A stretch of DNA of 32,161 bases. Origin: Mucilaginibacter arboris. GTDB taxonomy: Bacteria > Bacteroidota > Bacteroidia > Sphingobacteriales > Sphingobacteriaceae. How positions within the stretch are numbered: the first letter of the stretch is position 1; the number at the start of each line of letters is the position of its first letter. Positions 22,544 to 32,086 of this stretch are shown here, one piece after another. The position numbers and the translations under genes were made by a program. The notes under the pieces are model-generated. The model was given only the letters and a program-made list of their open reading frames with translations. It was not told the origin of the DNA and made no database searches. The stretch is from NCBI RefSeq assembly GCF_009754915.1, contig NZ_WPIK01000025.1:1-32161 (forward strand). Reading direction: 5' to 3'.

Positions 22544-24115
22544 TTACAATCCTGTATATAAAACATAGTGCTTGCTGATTTTTTCTTCGCTGAAAGATTT
22601 ATATCCGGTAAAAGAAGCTTTAATTAATTGTTCTGTTTTTCCGGTTGTATATTGTACCGGAACAAGCAGGAATAGTTTTTTTACACGGCCAGCGTAAGTT
22701 TCTCTTTCCGGGTCTGTTAACAAGGTATTAAAAGACATTACCAATGCACGGTTATGCTCAATTTCCAGGGCAATATCCGGGCTCATCAACACAAATAAAG
22801 CCTGCTGCGGATATTGCGTATCCAGTTGATGGATTTTTACTAACGCTTCTTTATCAAGCAAAAGCTGTACAACATGTGCGTTAGTGGGCGTTTGTTTCCG
22901 GTTGATATTCCATCGCTTAAAATAATCATTCCACGAAAATAAGCACAAAGCCAGCAGCAACACTTGCAATGCTGTTTTTACCGCACTAATTTTTACCTGC
23001 CGCATAAGTTGCACCACACCCGGCAAAAACAGCAATCCAAGAATGCGGAAATGCCTTCCTTCCATAGAAATTGCAGCATGCCGGCAATACTGCATCAAAA
23101 AAAAGAACGTAAAAAAAAGGTAGGCCGAAAACAGCAGCCTGCGGTAAGCAACAGAACCGATACGATTAAAATAGACAGCAAAAAGCACAAAAACCACGAG
23201 CAGAAAAGCCGGGCCGTAAAACCAAACATCGGTAGCCGGCAAAGTTTCGATAAAACCCGGATGCGTAAAGTTGTTAAAAACTTCATCGGCAGAAAAAGCA
23301 GTTAAAAGCGGTACCGCGGCTGGATACAATAAGTTTAGCCAACTAAAACTAAAACCGCTGGCAGCGGCCGACGGATTATTTCCTTTTTGCAGGAAAAGGA
23401 AAAATATCGGGACAATAACCGCCAGTCCGGCTGCAATCAGTACACTTGTTTTAACGGCAAGTTCTTTCAGGCTGATGCGCTTGCTTACCCATCCTAAAAA
23501 AATAAATAAAAACCCGCACAAGGTTACCAGCAGAAATGAGGATTTAGCGATAAAACCAATCCACGACAGCAACACAAGCAGCAGTAACCGAAAAGGTTTC
23601 AGCTTAAAATCAATACAGCAAAACCAAAACCAGGGCGCCACGCCAAAAATGAGCACTTCGCCCCCATTGTAAACCGAAAACGGCAGCAGCGTTTGTACCT
23701 GGCAACATAAAACCAAAAGGCTTATTAAAGTTGTGAGCCGGTTGAACCGGAGTTTATCGAACAAAAAATAACAACCGATAACGCCTGAAATGGTAAAAAT
23801 GATAGCAGAAATTGCCATTGCCCAGCCAATTTTTAAGCCGGTAAAAACAGCAATGCCGCCAGGGACAAGATATTGCCCTGGCGACCACCAGGTTAAAAAG
23901 GTATAAGTATTTTCGGCAATATTATCCGGGTCGGGCTCTGGCAGCAGGTTAAAAGCGCCGCCGTGCTGCATGTTTTTCCAGGTTAAAAAACCCCAGCCAG
24001 AATCGGGAAAAGTAGAAACCGAAGCGGAAAGGCAAGAAACAGAAGCTATTACAAGCGTGGCAACAATGGCAGTCCAAAGCAAGCGTTCTGTGCGGGCACG
24101 GTTTACGTTAACCAT
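22544..24115 (-). CDS. Multi-pass membrane protein of unknown function
   Basis: A 523-residue protein with about ten hydrophobic helices, for example LLWTAIVATLVIASVSCLSA, MAISAIIFTISGVIGCYFLF and LLLLVLLSWIGFIAKSSFLL. A soluble C-terminal portion of about 110 residues follows. The first extracytoplasmic loop holds FPDSGWGFLTW and PEPDPDNIAENTYTFLTWW, acidic residues in the place where GT-C glycosyltransferases keep their metal-binding Asp. A GT-C-like lipid-sugar transferase is therefore possible but not shown. Two motif copies (sister type at 22970 and 23842) and a near-copy at 22609 lie within it. It is divergent from the surface-protein genes at 24343. Confidence 0.65.
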   Translation of the reverse strand: MVNVNRARTERLLWTAIVATLVIASVSCLSASVSTFPDSGWGFLTWKNMQHGGAFNLLPEPDPDNIAENTYTFLTWWSPGQYLVPGGIAVFTGLKIGWAMAISAIIFTISGVIGCYFLFDKLRFNRLTTLISLLVLCCQVQTLLPFSVYNGGEVLIFGVAPWFWFCCIDFKLKPFRLLLLVLLSWIGFIAKSSFLLVTLCGFLFIFLGWVSKRISLKELAVKTSVLIAAGLAVIVPIFFLFLQKGNNPSAAASGFSFSWLNLLYPAAVPLLTAFSADEVFNNFTHPGFIETLPATDVWFYGPAFLLVVFVLFAVYFNRIGSVAYRRLLFSAYLFFTFFFLMQYCRHAAISMEGRHFRILGLLFLPGVVQLMRQVKISAVKTALQVLLLALCLFSWNDYFKRWNINRKQTPTNAHVVQLLLDKEALVKIHQLDTQYPQQALFVLMSPDIALEIEHNRALVMSFNTLLTDPERETYAGRVKKLFLLVPVQYTTGKTEQLIKASFTGYKSFSEEKISKHYVLYTGL

Positions 24116-24342
24116 TTATCAGTTGGTCCAAATTATACAGGTTTAATAGGCAGCAAAATTATTAAAATGAATTGTATTTCAATTTTTACAATTAATTACT
24201 GGTTTTTCTGCTGTAAAACAGGCTTGTACAGGATGGTTCTGTTTGTTTTTTAACGAGATTTATAGCCCGGTTACCAGCCAGAAAAGCCTTTTTCTTAAAG
24301 AAATAATTAGACCTAAACCGTTAAATTTACGTGCCAACTGAT

Positions 24343-26769
24343 ATGCCTCAAAACTTCAATTTCCGTTTTATTTTATGCTGTGCTTTTTGTTTTTTGCTCG
24401 ATGCTTCTTTTGCACAACAAAAACCGGTGATGCCAGGGGCCGCTAAACCTGCAGGGTTTAAACTGTTTTTTGAGAAAGTTTACCTGCAGACCGACCGTAA
24501 CTTGTATGCTTCCGGCGATAACCTCTGGTTTAAAGCTTATCTGGTCAACGGCCTCAGCACTTCGTTAACTAACACAAGTAACAATTTAGATGTAGAATTA
24601 ATTTCTCCTGAAGCAACAATTATCAGCCGCGAAATCATCAGGATGGATAACGGTTTAGGCAACGGCGATTTTAAATTGAGCGACACCATTCCCGATGGCA
24701 ATTACCGCCTCCGCGCCTACACCAACTGGATGCGTAATTTTGGCGATAATTTTGTTTTTGAGAAAGCAATTGCCATTCATCATATTCCCGGTTCTGCAAC
24801 CGGTAAAAGTGTGGCAACTCACAAAAAAACACCGGTAAAAACAGTATTGGCAAATGCAGGAAACGGCACCATCCGTTTTTTTCCGGAAGGCGGTTTGTTG
24901 GTCCAGGATGTTCAAAGTATTATTGGTTTTAAGGCGGAAGACGACAACAGCAACGGGTTGAAAGTGAGCGGGAGCATCATTTCTTCCAAAGGCGATACGG
25001 TTAGCCGTTTTCAAAGTGCAGCTTCGGGTATGGGCAGTTTTGCTTTTTTGCCGGCTGCGGGTTTGCAATATCAGGTAAAAGGCGTTTTTAGTAACGGACA
25101 TTCTTTCACTGAATCTTTGCCTGCTGCTTTGCCAAAGGGTTTTTCGCTGCATTTAAATGTTGCAGATACGGCAACTGTTACCGCTACCATCAGTACCAAT
25201 GCCGCTACTTTAGCAGATATGCAGGGAAAAGAACTCATCCTGGCCGGAAAACATGGAACACAAGTTTGCTTTGGCACAAAAATTAAGATCAGCGGTTTGG
25301 AAACAACTGTTAAAGTGGCCAAAAACAGTTTTCCTGCCGGTGTTGCTGCCATTACTTTATATGATGAACAGTTGCACCCAACCGCCGAGCGATTAATTTA
25401 TGTTGAAGGAAACGATAACATTACGCTTTCAATTTTATCTGATAAAAGAAGCTATCAACCTAAAGATGGCGTAACGCTTCATCTCAAAACAACTAATCAA
25501 AACCAGCAACCGGTTTCAGCTAGTTTATCTTTGGCTGCTGTTGATGCCGGTATTTTGCCGGAAGAGCAGCGCAACATTCAGTCTTATTTCCTTTTAGAAT
25601 CTGAAGTGAGAGGAAAAATTGAAAACGCTGCACAGTATTTTGACAAAAACAACCCGAACCGTTACAAACAGTTAGATGCCTTGCTGTTAACGCAGGGCTG
25701 GCGCAATTTTATTTGGAAACGTTTGGCAGATACTGCTTTAAAGATTAGCTATTTGCCTGAACCTGGTTTTACCATTACCGGCCGCTTGCGCGACCGTTTG
25801 GCAGACAAACCTCAAGCCAACATGAACATTACTTTGTTTGCTGCCGGCGCAAAAGATGGTAAACTTTTTACAACCAGAACTGCTTCCGATGGCAAGTATT
25901 TTCTGGATGGTATTCAATTTTATGGCCCGCAAACTATTCGTTTATCTGCCCGCGATGAAAAAGGTAAAAAAACCGGGATGATTTTATTAGATACCATTTC
26001 CGGTAGAGCAATGGCAGTTCAGCCTGTTCGGGAACCGACACCAACAAGTCCGCAACAGTTAATGGCTTTTAATCAGGCAATAGAAAAACGGGAACCTGCG
26101 CATTTAAGTATGAATGATACTTTGCAACTAAAAGGTATTACCGTAACAGAAGCGGCACAAACCGTTACTTTAAGAGACCAAACCGTACAAACTTTTGGCT
26201 ATCCCGATTACAATTTCGACATTACTAAAGCTGATTACACTTATAAAGATCTGGAGGATTTTTTGGTGCATAAAGTTCCCGGCGCACAAAGTAATCCGGA
26301 TACTTCTGAGGGAATTGTTTTTTATTCTCAGGGAAAAAAAATATTGCCGCGTTTTATTGTGCAGCGGCAGGAAGACGTTTTTGAACGGTTGGATTATTAT
26401 TCTTTAACGATGGATGTAATTACAAGGGTTTCTGTGCGGCATTTAGTTGGAATGGGCGGAACAGATGTTTTTCTGATCTATCTAACATTGAAACCGGAAG
26501 CCTTTCAGAAAAAGGAATTTTACCTGATCAACGCTGATGTAAACGGCTATTATGAAGCACGCGAATTTTATACCCCTAAAAACAGTATTGGCCAGCCAGA
26601 TCTGCGCACTACCCTTTTCTGGAAACCTAATATTGTTACTGATGCTAATGGCGAGGCAAGCGTGCATTTTACCAATTCTGCACAAAAAACAACTATCAGG
26701 ATTGTTGCCGAAGGTATTACAGATAAAGGTATTGCCGTAGCCGGAAAAGCCGAATATCCGGTGCAATAA
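24343..26769 (+). CDS. MG2/plug-like surface protein, first of a tandem pair
   Basis: An exported protein of about 808 residues. ATG at 24343 gives MPQNFNFRFILCCAFCFLLD, a signal peptide cut after SFA; a GTG at 24331 is the alternative. An alpha-2-macroglobulin MG2-like domain comes first (FFEKVYLQTDRNLYASGDNL, then WFKAYLVNG, then DGNYRLRAYTNWMRNFGD). Middle beta domains follow, with TQGWRNFIWKRL and a carboxypeptidase-like repeat. A TonB-plug-like stretch is next (TFGYPDYNFDITKADYTYKD). The end carries FYTPKNSIGQPDLRTTLFW then VTDANGEASVHFTN, typical of this Bacteroidota family. Function is unknown; an envelope role in uptake or protection is likely. Motif near-copies lie at 24402, 24836 and 25443. 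Confidence 0.85.
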   Translation: MPQNFNFRFILCCAFCFLLDASFAQQKPVMPGAAKPAGFKLFFEKVYLQTDRNLYASGDNLWFKAYLVNGLSTSLTNTSNNLDVELISPEATIISREIIRMDNGLGNGDFKLSDTIPDGNYRLRAYTNWMRNFGDNFVFEKAIAIHHIPGSATGKSVATHKKTPVKTVLANAGNGTIRFFPEGGLLVQDVQSIIGFKAEDDNSNGLKVSGSIISSKGDTVSRFQSAASGMGSFAFLPAAGLQYQVKGVFSNGHSFTESLPAALPKGFSLHLNVADTATVTATISTNAATLADMQGKELILAGKHGTQVCFGTKIKISGLETTVKVAKNSFPAGVAAITLYDEQLHPTAERLIYVEGNDNITLSILSDKRSYQPKDGVTLHLKTTNQNQQPVSASLSLAAVDAGILPEEQRNIQSYFLLESEVRGKIENAAQYFDKNNPNRYKQLDALLLTQGWRNFIWKRLADTALKISYLPEPGFTITGRLRDRLADKPQANMNITLFAAGAKDGKLFTTRTASDGKYFLDGIQFYGPQTIRLSARDEKGKKTGMILLDTISGRAMAVQPVREPTPTSPQQLMAFNQAIEKREPAHLSMNDTLQLKGITVTEAAQTVTLRDQTVQTFGYPDYNFDITKADYTYKDLEDFLVHKVPGAQSNPDTSEGIVFYSQGKKILPRFIVQRQEDVFERLDYYSLTMDVITRVSVRHLVGMGGTDVFLIYLTLKPEAFQKKEFYLINADVNGYYEAREFYTPKNSIGQPDLRTTLFWKPNIVTDANGEASVHFTNSAQKTTIRIVAEGITDKGIAVAGKAEYPVQ

Positions 26770-26778
26770 AATAAAAAT

Positions 26779-29367
26779 TTGGAAGCAAAACTCTCGCGTT
26801 TTCTGCTGCTTACAACGGCGTTTTTAATGTTAGCAGTAACTTTAAAAGCGCAAACATTGGTTGACAGTATTCCGCGTACTGCAAAACCGGATGCTGGTTT
26901 TAAACTTTTTTTTGAAAAGGTTTATCTGCATACCGATAGAGAAAATTATGTTTCAGGAGAAAATAGCTGGTTTAAAGCTTATTTAGTTAATGCACAAACG
27001 AATGTGCCAATTAGCAGCAGTAAAAATTTATATGTAGAACTCATTTCGCCGGAAGCAAAAATAATTGACCGGGAAGTCATCAGGCTAAATAACGGAACAG
27101 GAAACGGCGATTTTAAACTACAAGATTCCATTCCTTCCGGCAATTATCGCATTCGTGCTTATACCAATTGGATGCGCAATTTTGGTGATAACTTTATTTT
27201 TGAAAAAACGATTACTGTTTTTAGCACCACAAATCTTGAATCTTCTAAACATCTGGATAACAGGAATAAAATTCTTTCAGGTTCATCTTCTTCACAAATC
27301 AATACAAAAAAAACATCGGTAAAAGAAGCATTGCCAACCATTCAATTCTTTCCGGAAAGTGGGTCGCTGGTAGAAAATGTAGCAGGTTTAGTTGCGTTTA
27401 AAGCCGAAGATGCTGCCGGAAACGGAATCGCTGTAAAAGGAAGCGTTTACACCGAAAAAGGCGATACGGTTATCCATTTTGAAAGTACAGCTGTAGGAAT
27501 GGGCAGCTTTTTTTTAGTGCCCGATGTTAACAAAAAATACCTGGTAAAAGGAGTATTCAATAACAAAGTCCCATTTACAAGTACCTTACCTTCGGCTTTA
27601 AAAAAAGGTTTTGTGATGCATGTTGCTGATGCTGATTCGGCCAGTTTTCGGGTTACCATCAGCACTAACCAGGCAACTTTGCAGGATTATCCAAACCATG
27701 AAATTATTTTGACTGGCAGGCAGGACGGACAACGTTTTTTAAACGGCCCGGTAACTTTTAATTTGCTTCACTTAAATATTCGGGTTCCAAAAGCACAATT
27801 TCCCGCCGGCATTTCTACTTTAACAGTTTATGATAATCTGGCCAAACCACAGTGTGAGCGTTTGGTTTATGTGGAAGAAAAAAACTCTGTTCATGCTTCT
27901 TTTACAACTGATAAATCTGCTTATCAACCTAAAGAAAAAGTAACCTTAAAACTGAAAGTTACGGATGCTAATTATCAGCCTGTAAAAGCCAATTTTTCTG
28001 TTGCTGCTGTTGATGAAAATTTTACCAGTAAAAACAGTATCAATATTACTTCTTATTTCTTATTGCAATCAGAACTTCGCGGGAATATCCAGGACCCCGG
28101 AATCTATTTTGATACAACGAACACGAATCGTTTTAAACAACTTGACCTGCTTTTGTTAACGCAGGGCTGGCGTGATTATTTATGGAGAAGGCTGGCCGAT
28201 ACTTCTATTAAAATCAGTTATTTGCCAGAACAAGGATTTGATATTTCGGGTCGATTAAGACAAAAGTTTGCTGATAAACCTCTTCCCGGAAAGAATATCG
28301 CTTTAACCGTTAATGGTTCTGCCATGAGCACACGTTATAATGCTTTAACAGATGCTGCCGGAAAGTTTCATCTGGATAACATAGAATTGTACGGTAAACA
28401 AAGCGTTTCGCTGGCAGCTACTAATGATAAAGATAAAAATGCGGGTTTGATAGAACTGGATTCCGCTAAAACAAATCCGCTTCCGGTAAAAGCAATTCCT
28501 GATTTTGAAACTGATTCTTCAACCTTAAAAAAACAATTGTTGATAGAACAAAGCTTTAGCAAAAGGCAAAGCTTATCAGATACTATAAAATTGAAAGGAA
28601 TAACGGTAAAGAGCAACAAGTTTGTAACTTTAAGAGATGCGACCGTGACAAGCTTTGGTTATCCTGATGAAACTTTAAATGTTACTGCTAAAGATTATTA
28701 TTACGAAGACCTGAGGAATTACATTTTGCATATATCCAAGCAGGCTCACATAGATAATGATCCTCTAAGTGCTCGCGCTGATGCAATCGTTTTTTTTGCA
28801 GAAGGGAAAAAATGGTATCCAAGATTGATAGTGAACAACAGGGAATTACCTTTTACAGATGATGATCCGGACGAGGTATTTAATGCTTATTACAATCAAT
28901 ACTATAATATACCAATAGATAAAGTAGAAAAAGTTGTTATCAAACGAATGATAAAACCAGCAGGAATGGTTTTATCAAATCCTACAAATAGCTTTTATAA
29001 CGGAATGGGAACACTTGTTTCTCCGGGTTCAAAAATAGAAGAAGCTCATCCGATCTTTATTATTTACCTCACCCTAAAACCAGATGCACTTCTAACCCAA
29101 AAAGCAAGTACAATTAATACCGAGTTAGATGGCTACTACCAGTCCCGCGTTTTTTATGCACCAAAATACGATCAGCAGAAACAAAAAACAGGATCTGATT
29201 TACGAACAACTATTTATTGGGAACCGAACGTTATAACCAATGCAAACGGCGAAGCAACAATAATTTTTTATAATGCGGATGTTAAAACTAAAATTAGTAT
29301 TGTTGCACAAGGCTTAACCGATAAAGGAGTGCCGGTAGTTACAAAAACTGCATATAAAATACCATAA
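26779..29367 (+). CDS. MG2/plug-like surface protein, second of a tandem pair
   Basis: An 862-residue paralogue of the preceding gene, alike over its whole length (FFEKVYLHTDRENYVSGENS, then TQGWRDYLWRRLADTSIKIS, then DLRTTIYWEPNVITNANGEA). It starts only nine bases after the first gene's stop. The only sensible start is TTG at 26779, because the first in-frame ATG (26827) would delete most of the signal peptide EAKLSRFLLLTTAFLMLAVT. The plug-like region is longer than in the first copy (extra segments around YYNQYYNIPIDKVEKVVIKR). Exact motif copies at 27320 (SVKEA) and 27894 (HASFT) and a sister copy at 28029 lie in the frame. Confidence 0.85.
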   Translation: MEAKLSRFLLLTTAFLMLAVTLKAQTLVDSIPRTAKPDAGFKLFFEKVYLHTDRENYVSGENSWFKAYLVNAQTNVPISSSKNLYVELISPEAKIIDREVIRLNNGTGNGDFKLQDSIPSGNYRIRAYTNWMRNFGDNFIFEKTITVFSTTNLESSKHLDNRNKILSGSSSSQINTKKTSVKEALPTIQFFPESGSLVENVAGLVAFKAEDAAGNGIAVKGSVYTEKGDTVIHFESTAVGMGSFFLVPDVNKKYLVKGVFNNKVPFTSTLPSALKKGFVMHVADADSASFRVTISTNQATLQDYPNHEIILTGRQDGQRFLNGPVTFNLLHLNIRVPKAQFPAGISTLTVYDNLAKPQCERLVYVEEKNSVHASFTTDKSAYQPKEKVTLKLKVTDANYQPVKANFSVAAVDENFTSKNSINITSYFLLQSELRGNIQDPGIYFDTTNTNRFKQLDLLLLTQGWRDYLWRRLADTSIKISYLPEQGFDISGRLRQKFADKPLPGKNIALTVNGSAMSTRYNALTDAAGKFHLDNIELYGKQSVSLAATNDKDKNAGLIELDSAKTNPLPVKAIPDFETDSSTLKKQLLIEQSFSKRQSLSDTIKLKGITVKSNKFVTLRDATVTSFGYPDETLNVTAKDYYYEDLRNYILHISKQAHIDNDPLSARADAIVFFAEGKKWYPRLIVNNRELPFTDDDPDEVFNAYYNQYYNIPIDKVEKVVIKRMIKPAGMVLSNPTNSFYNGMGTLVSPGSKIEEAHPIFIIYLTLKPDALLTQKASTINTELDGYYQSRVFYAPKYDQQKQKTGSDLRTTIYWEPNVITNANGEATIIFYNADVKTKISIVAQGLTDKGVPVVTKTAYKIP
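27320..27330 (+). repeat. Iterated 11-mer where the paralogue has the sister form
   Basis: TCGGTAAAAGAAGCATTGCC here aligns with CCGGTAAAAACAGTATTGGC at the matching place in the upstream paralogue (24836-24846). Confidence 0.8.
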
Positions 29368-29438
29368 GCTAATCAATTATAATTCTGGTGGCTTTCCCAA
29401 AAAGAAACAAAAACGCATTAGTTACGTATAATAACAGG

Positions 29439-31145
29439 ATGAACGGTAATAACCCCGACTACCCTTTATACAGTATCAGCGAAATTGCCAAAAGAACTTA
29501 CCAGCTTTCGCTTGCAACTATTGGCCTCGGTTTTTTAATATTTACTTATTATTGCTTAATGGGCTTGTACCATACTGCTATAATGGTAGCTTCTTTTTGC
29601 TGTGGTATTGGTTTGATCCTGTTTCTTAAATCCAAACATTTTATAAGAAACACCAAACTGCCTATTATCGCTTTTGTAAGCTTGTCGCTTATTGTTTTTG
29701 CAGCTAAAGAAGGTGCAGGTACGGGGCAATACCTGTTTTATTTCCCGTTGATGATTGCCATACCGGTAATTGTTGACAACCAGAAAACGTACCTCAAAAA
29801 AATTATTTTTTACTTCAGCATCACTGCCGTTTGCTGCCTTATCTGTATTGTAGTTGGTATCCATCATCAGCCCTGGGAACCTTTGCCACTTAACGATCAG
29901 TATAAAATTTTTTATACCAATGTTGTTGCTGCCATTATTTCTACAATTGCTTTTGCATACATTAATATTTCCCTCGAACGGAAATATCTGGAAGAGCTGA
30001 TTGAGCAAAAAAACCGCACCATTACTTCCCGCACACAGTTTCTTTCTACAATGGGCCACGAACTGCGCACGCCATTGAACGGTATTATAGGTGCCATCAA
30101 CATTTTAAAAAACGGAAACAATTTACCCGAACAACAGGAGTATTTTGAGATTTTAAAATATTGCTCGGACCACATGCTGCACCAGGTAAACGATATTTTA
30201 GATTTTAATAAAATTGAAGCCGGTAAATTGGAAATCCATCCGATAGAAGTAAATTTAAAACAACTGCTGATTAATTCTACCATTCCTTTTGCAAACATGT
30301 TTGAAGAGAAAAACCTGGAGCTTAAGGTGGAGATTGACCCGGAACTGGATTTAATTGTTCTGGCAGATGACGTTAGGCTGATACAAATTTTAAACAACCT
30401 GATTTCTAATGCCGGTAAATTTACCAGTAAAGGTTATGTTAAATTAACCGTTAAAACCATCAGCAAAAGCAATGGCATTTTACGCGCGGGTTTTTGGGTG
30501 GAAGATACCGGGACAGGAATAGCTAAAGAAGACCAGGAAATTATCTTTGATAGTTTCGGTCAGGTTTATGATGAAACTACCCGGAAACATACCGGCTCTG
30601 GCCTTGGGCTTAACATTTGCCTGGAAATATTAAAGCTGATGAACAGCCACCTGGAATTAAAAAGCGAAAAAGGTGTTGGCAGTATTTTTAGCTTTGATAT
30701 CGACTTTAATTATATTGACCAGCAATTGCCTGAACAGCAAACGTTACCGAAAGAAAAAGCTGATTTAGCCGGAATGAAAATTTTACTGGTAGAAGATAAC
30801 CAGATCAACATGATTATTGCCAAAAAAATCCTGATGGATTTTAAGGGCGATTGTGCAAAAGCCTACAACGGCCAGGAAGCATTGGATCTGCTGGAAGAAA
30901 ATGCAGATTTCGGCATTATTTTAATGGACTTGGAAATGCCTGTTATGGATGGTTATGCAGCAATTAAAGAAATTAAACAACGCTGGCCCGATATTCCGGT
31001 ACTGGCTTTTACCGCTACCCTGATGGACCTGGAAATGCTGGAAAAACTAAAAGCTATCGGTTTTGCAGATTGTATTTTAAAACCTTTTCAGGCGCAAAAC
31101 TTACTGGCACAAATTAAAAAATATGCTTTAGTGGCATCCTTGTAG
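29439..31145 (+). CDS. Hybrid histidine kinase with C-terminal receiver domain
   Basis: About 568 residues from the ATG at 29439, which is preceded by AGG; a GTG at 29388 would add 17. Five or so membrane helices fill the first 185 residues with no large periplasmic sensor. A HisKA dimerisation domain follows, with the phosphorylated His about 207 in STMGHELRTPLNG. The HATPase domain has the N-box NNLISNAGKF and G-boxes EDTGTGIAKEDQE and GSGLGLNIC. The receiver domain is ILLVEDNQINMIIAKKIL with acceptor Asp about 497 in IILMDLEMPVMDGYAA and ILKPFQ. No DNA-binding output is attached, so a separate phosphotransfer or response partner must lie elsewhere. It follows the surface-protein pair by 71 bases and may be co-transcribed. 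Confidence 0.93.
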   Translation: MNGNNPDYPLYSISEIAKRTYQLSLATIGLGFLIFTYYCLMGLYHTAIMVASFCCGIGLILFLKSKHFIRNTKLPIIAFVSLSLIVFAAKEGAGTGQYLFYFPLMIAIPVIVDNQKTYLKKIIFYFSITAVCCLICIVVGIHHQPWEPLPLNDQYKIFYTNVVAAIISTIAFAYINISLERKYLEELIEQKNRTITSRTQFLSTMGHELRTPLNGIIGAINILKNGNNLPEQQEYFEILKYCSDHMLHQVNDILDFNKIEAGKLEIHPIEVNLKQLLINSTIPFANMFEEKNLELKVEIDPELDLIVLADDVRLIQILNNLISNAGKFTSKGYVKLTVKTISKSNGILRAGFWVEDTGTGIAKEDQEIIFDSFGQVYDETTRKHTGSGLGLNICLEILKLMNSHLELKSEKGVGSIFSFDIDFNYIDQQLPEQQTLPKEKADLAGMKILLVEDNQINMIIAKKILMDFKGDCAKAYNGQEALDLLEENADFGIILMDLEMPVMDGYAAIKEIKQRWPDIPVLAFTATLMDLEMLEKLKAIGFADCILKPFQAQNLLAQIKKYALVASL

Positions 31146-31231
31146 TTTCGGTAAAATTTCTACTACTTTATAAAAAGCCTTGTTCGGTAGTTTACCGGAT
31201 GATACTTTTACAGTTACCTATTTTTACCCGA

Positions 31232-31242
31232 TAAAAACAGTA
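31232..31242 (+). repeat. Sister-type motif touching a start codon
   Basis: TAAAAACAGTA ends on the first base of the ATG of the metallopeptidase gene (CCGATAAAAACAGTATGCC). Confidence 0.55.
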
Positions 31243-32057
31243 TGCCTGCAACGCGCCGTTTTTCCAGAAGCCTGAAACCTGCATGTTATGCTGTTTTTAC
31301 TGCCGCTTTTTTTGTTTTTTGGCTGAGTATATTTAGTAGTACAGCCGCTTCGGCCCAAATCCTGAACATACAAAAGTTCAATTGCCGTTTAAGTAAGGAT
31401 GATACAGAAACTTTTACTAAAATTGCCCGTTACGAAGCCGCTTTTTACGATGCTGTTTTTGAAACTTCTGTAAACGACAGCCTGACAATAAACATCAATG
31501 TATTTGGGCGGAAGGATGATTTTAAAAAAACACCTGACGGAGAAAATGCCATGCATGTATCAAGCGATGGTTATTACCTGGAAAAAACGGGTGATGTTTT
31601 TGTATTAAAAACAGACCATGCAAACAGCACCTTACTGCACGAAATCAGCCATGCGTTTTTGCACCACAACATTAAGCGTCCGCCTAAATGGTTTGATGAA
31701 GGCCTGGCCACTTACTTTGGTTCTTTGATTGTTCAGGACGATAAAATATTTTATACGCCTGTTACTGGACGTATTGAGCGGATCCGGGAGTTGAATGAGC
31801 AGGGACTTTTGCACCTGTCAGACTTTCTCAAAAATAATACCCGGAACTGGGGCGATGATAAAAAAACAATTACCGATCAATACACCATTGCATACAGCGT
31901 TATTTATTTCCTGGTAAAAACAAACCTCAACCTAATAAAACATCTGGCGGTCGAACTTAAAAACGGCCAGGCGACTACAGCTTCTTTAGCTGAAATGTTT
32001 GGCAGCATGGAGTTTTTTGAAAACCGGTACAATAACTTTTACAAGCAACAACACTGA
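31242..32057 (+). CDS. Exported HExxH metallopeptidase (peptidase MA-like)
   Basis: A 271-residue protein with an N-terminal signal or anchor (CYAVFTAAFFVFWLSIFSST followed by AASAQ). The zinc site is visible: H133-E134-x2-H137 in LLHEISHAFLHHN, and the third ligand Glu about 153 in WFDEGLATYFGS. This is the HEISH...WFDEGLA pattern of gluzincin-type peptidase MA proteins. It would act in the periplasm or at the surface on peptides or proteins; the substrate is unknown. It follows the hybrid kinase by 96 bases on the same strand. The ATG overlaps a sister motif, and another sister copy (31289-31299) lies in the signal region. Confidence 0.88.
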   Translation: MPATRRFSRSLKPACYAVFTAAFFVFWLSIFSSTAASAQILNIQKFNCRLSKDDTETFTKIARYEAAFYDAVFETSVNDSLTININVFGRKDDFKKTPDGENAMHVSSDGYYLEKTGDVFVLKTDHANSTLLHEISHAFLHHNIKRPPKWFDEGLATYFGSLIVQDDKIFYTPVTGRIERIRELNEQGLLHLSDFLKNNTRNWGDDKKTITDQYTIAYSVIYFLVKTNLNLIKHLAVELKNGQATTASLAEMFGSMEFFENRYNNFYKQQH

Positions 32058-32086
32058 AAATTATCGACTTGCAGATTTTTTGCCGG

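Noticed and set aside
22544-24115. Firm call of a GT-C glycosyltransferase
   Set aside because: The acidic first-loop residues and helix count fit, but no family-specific motif could be recognised, so it is left as unknown.
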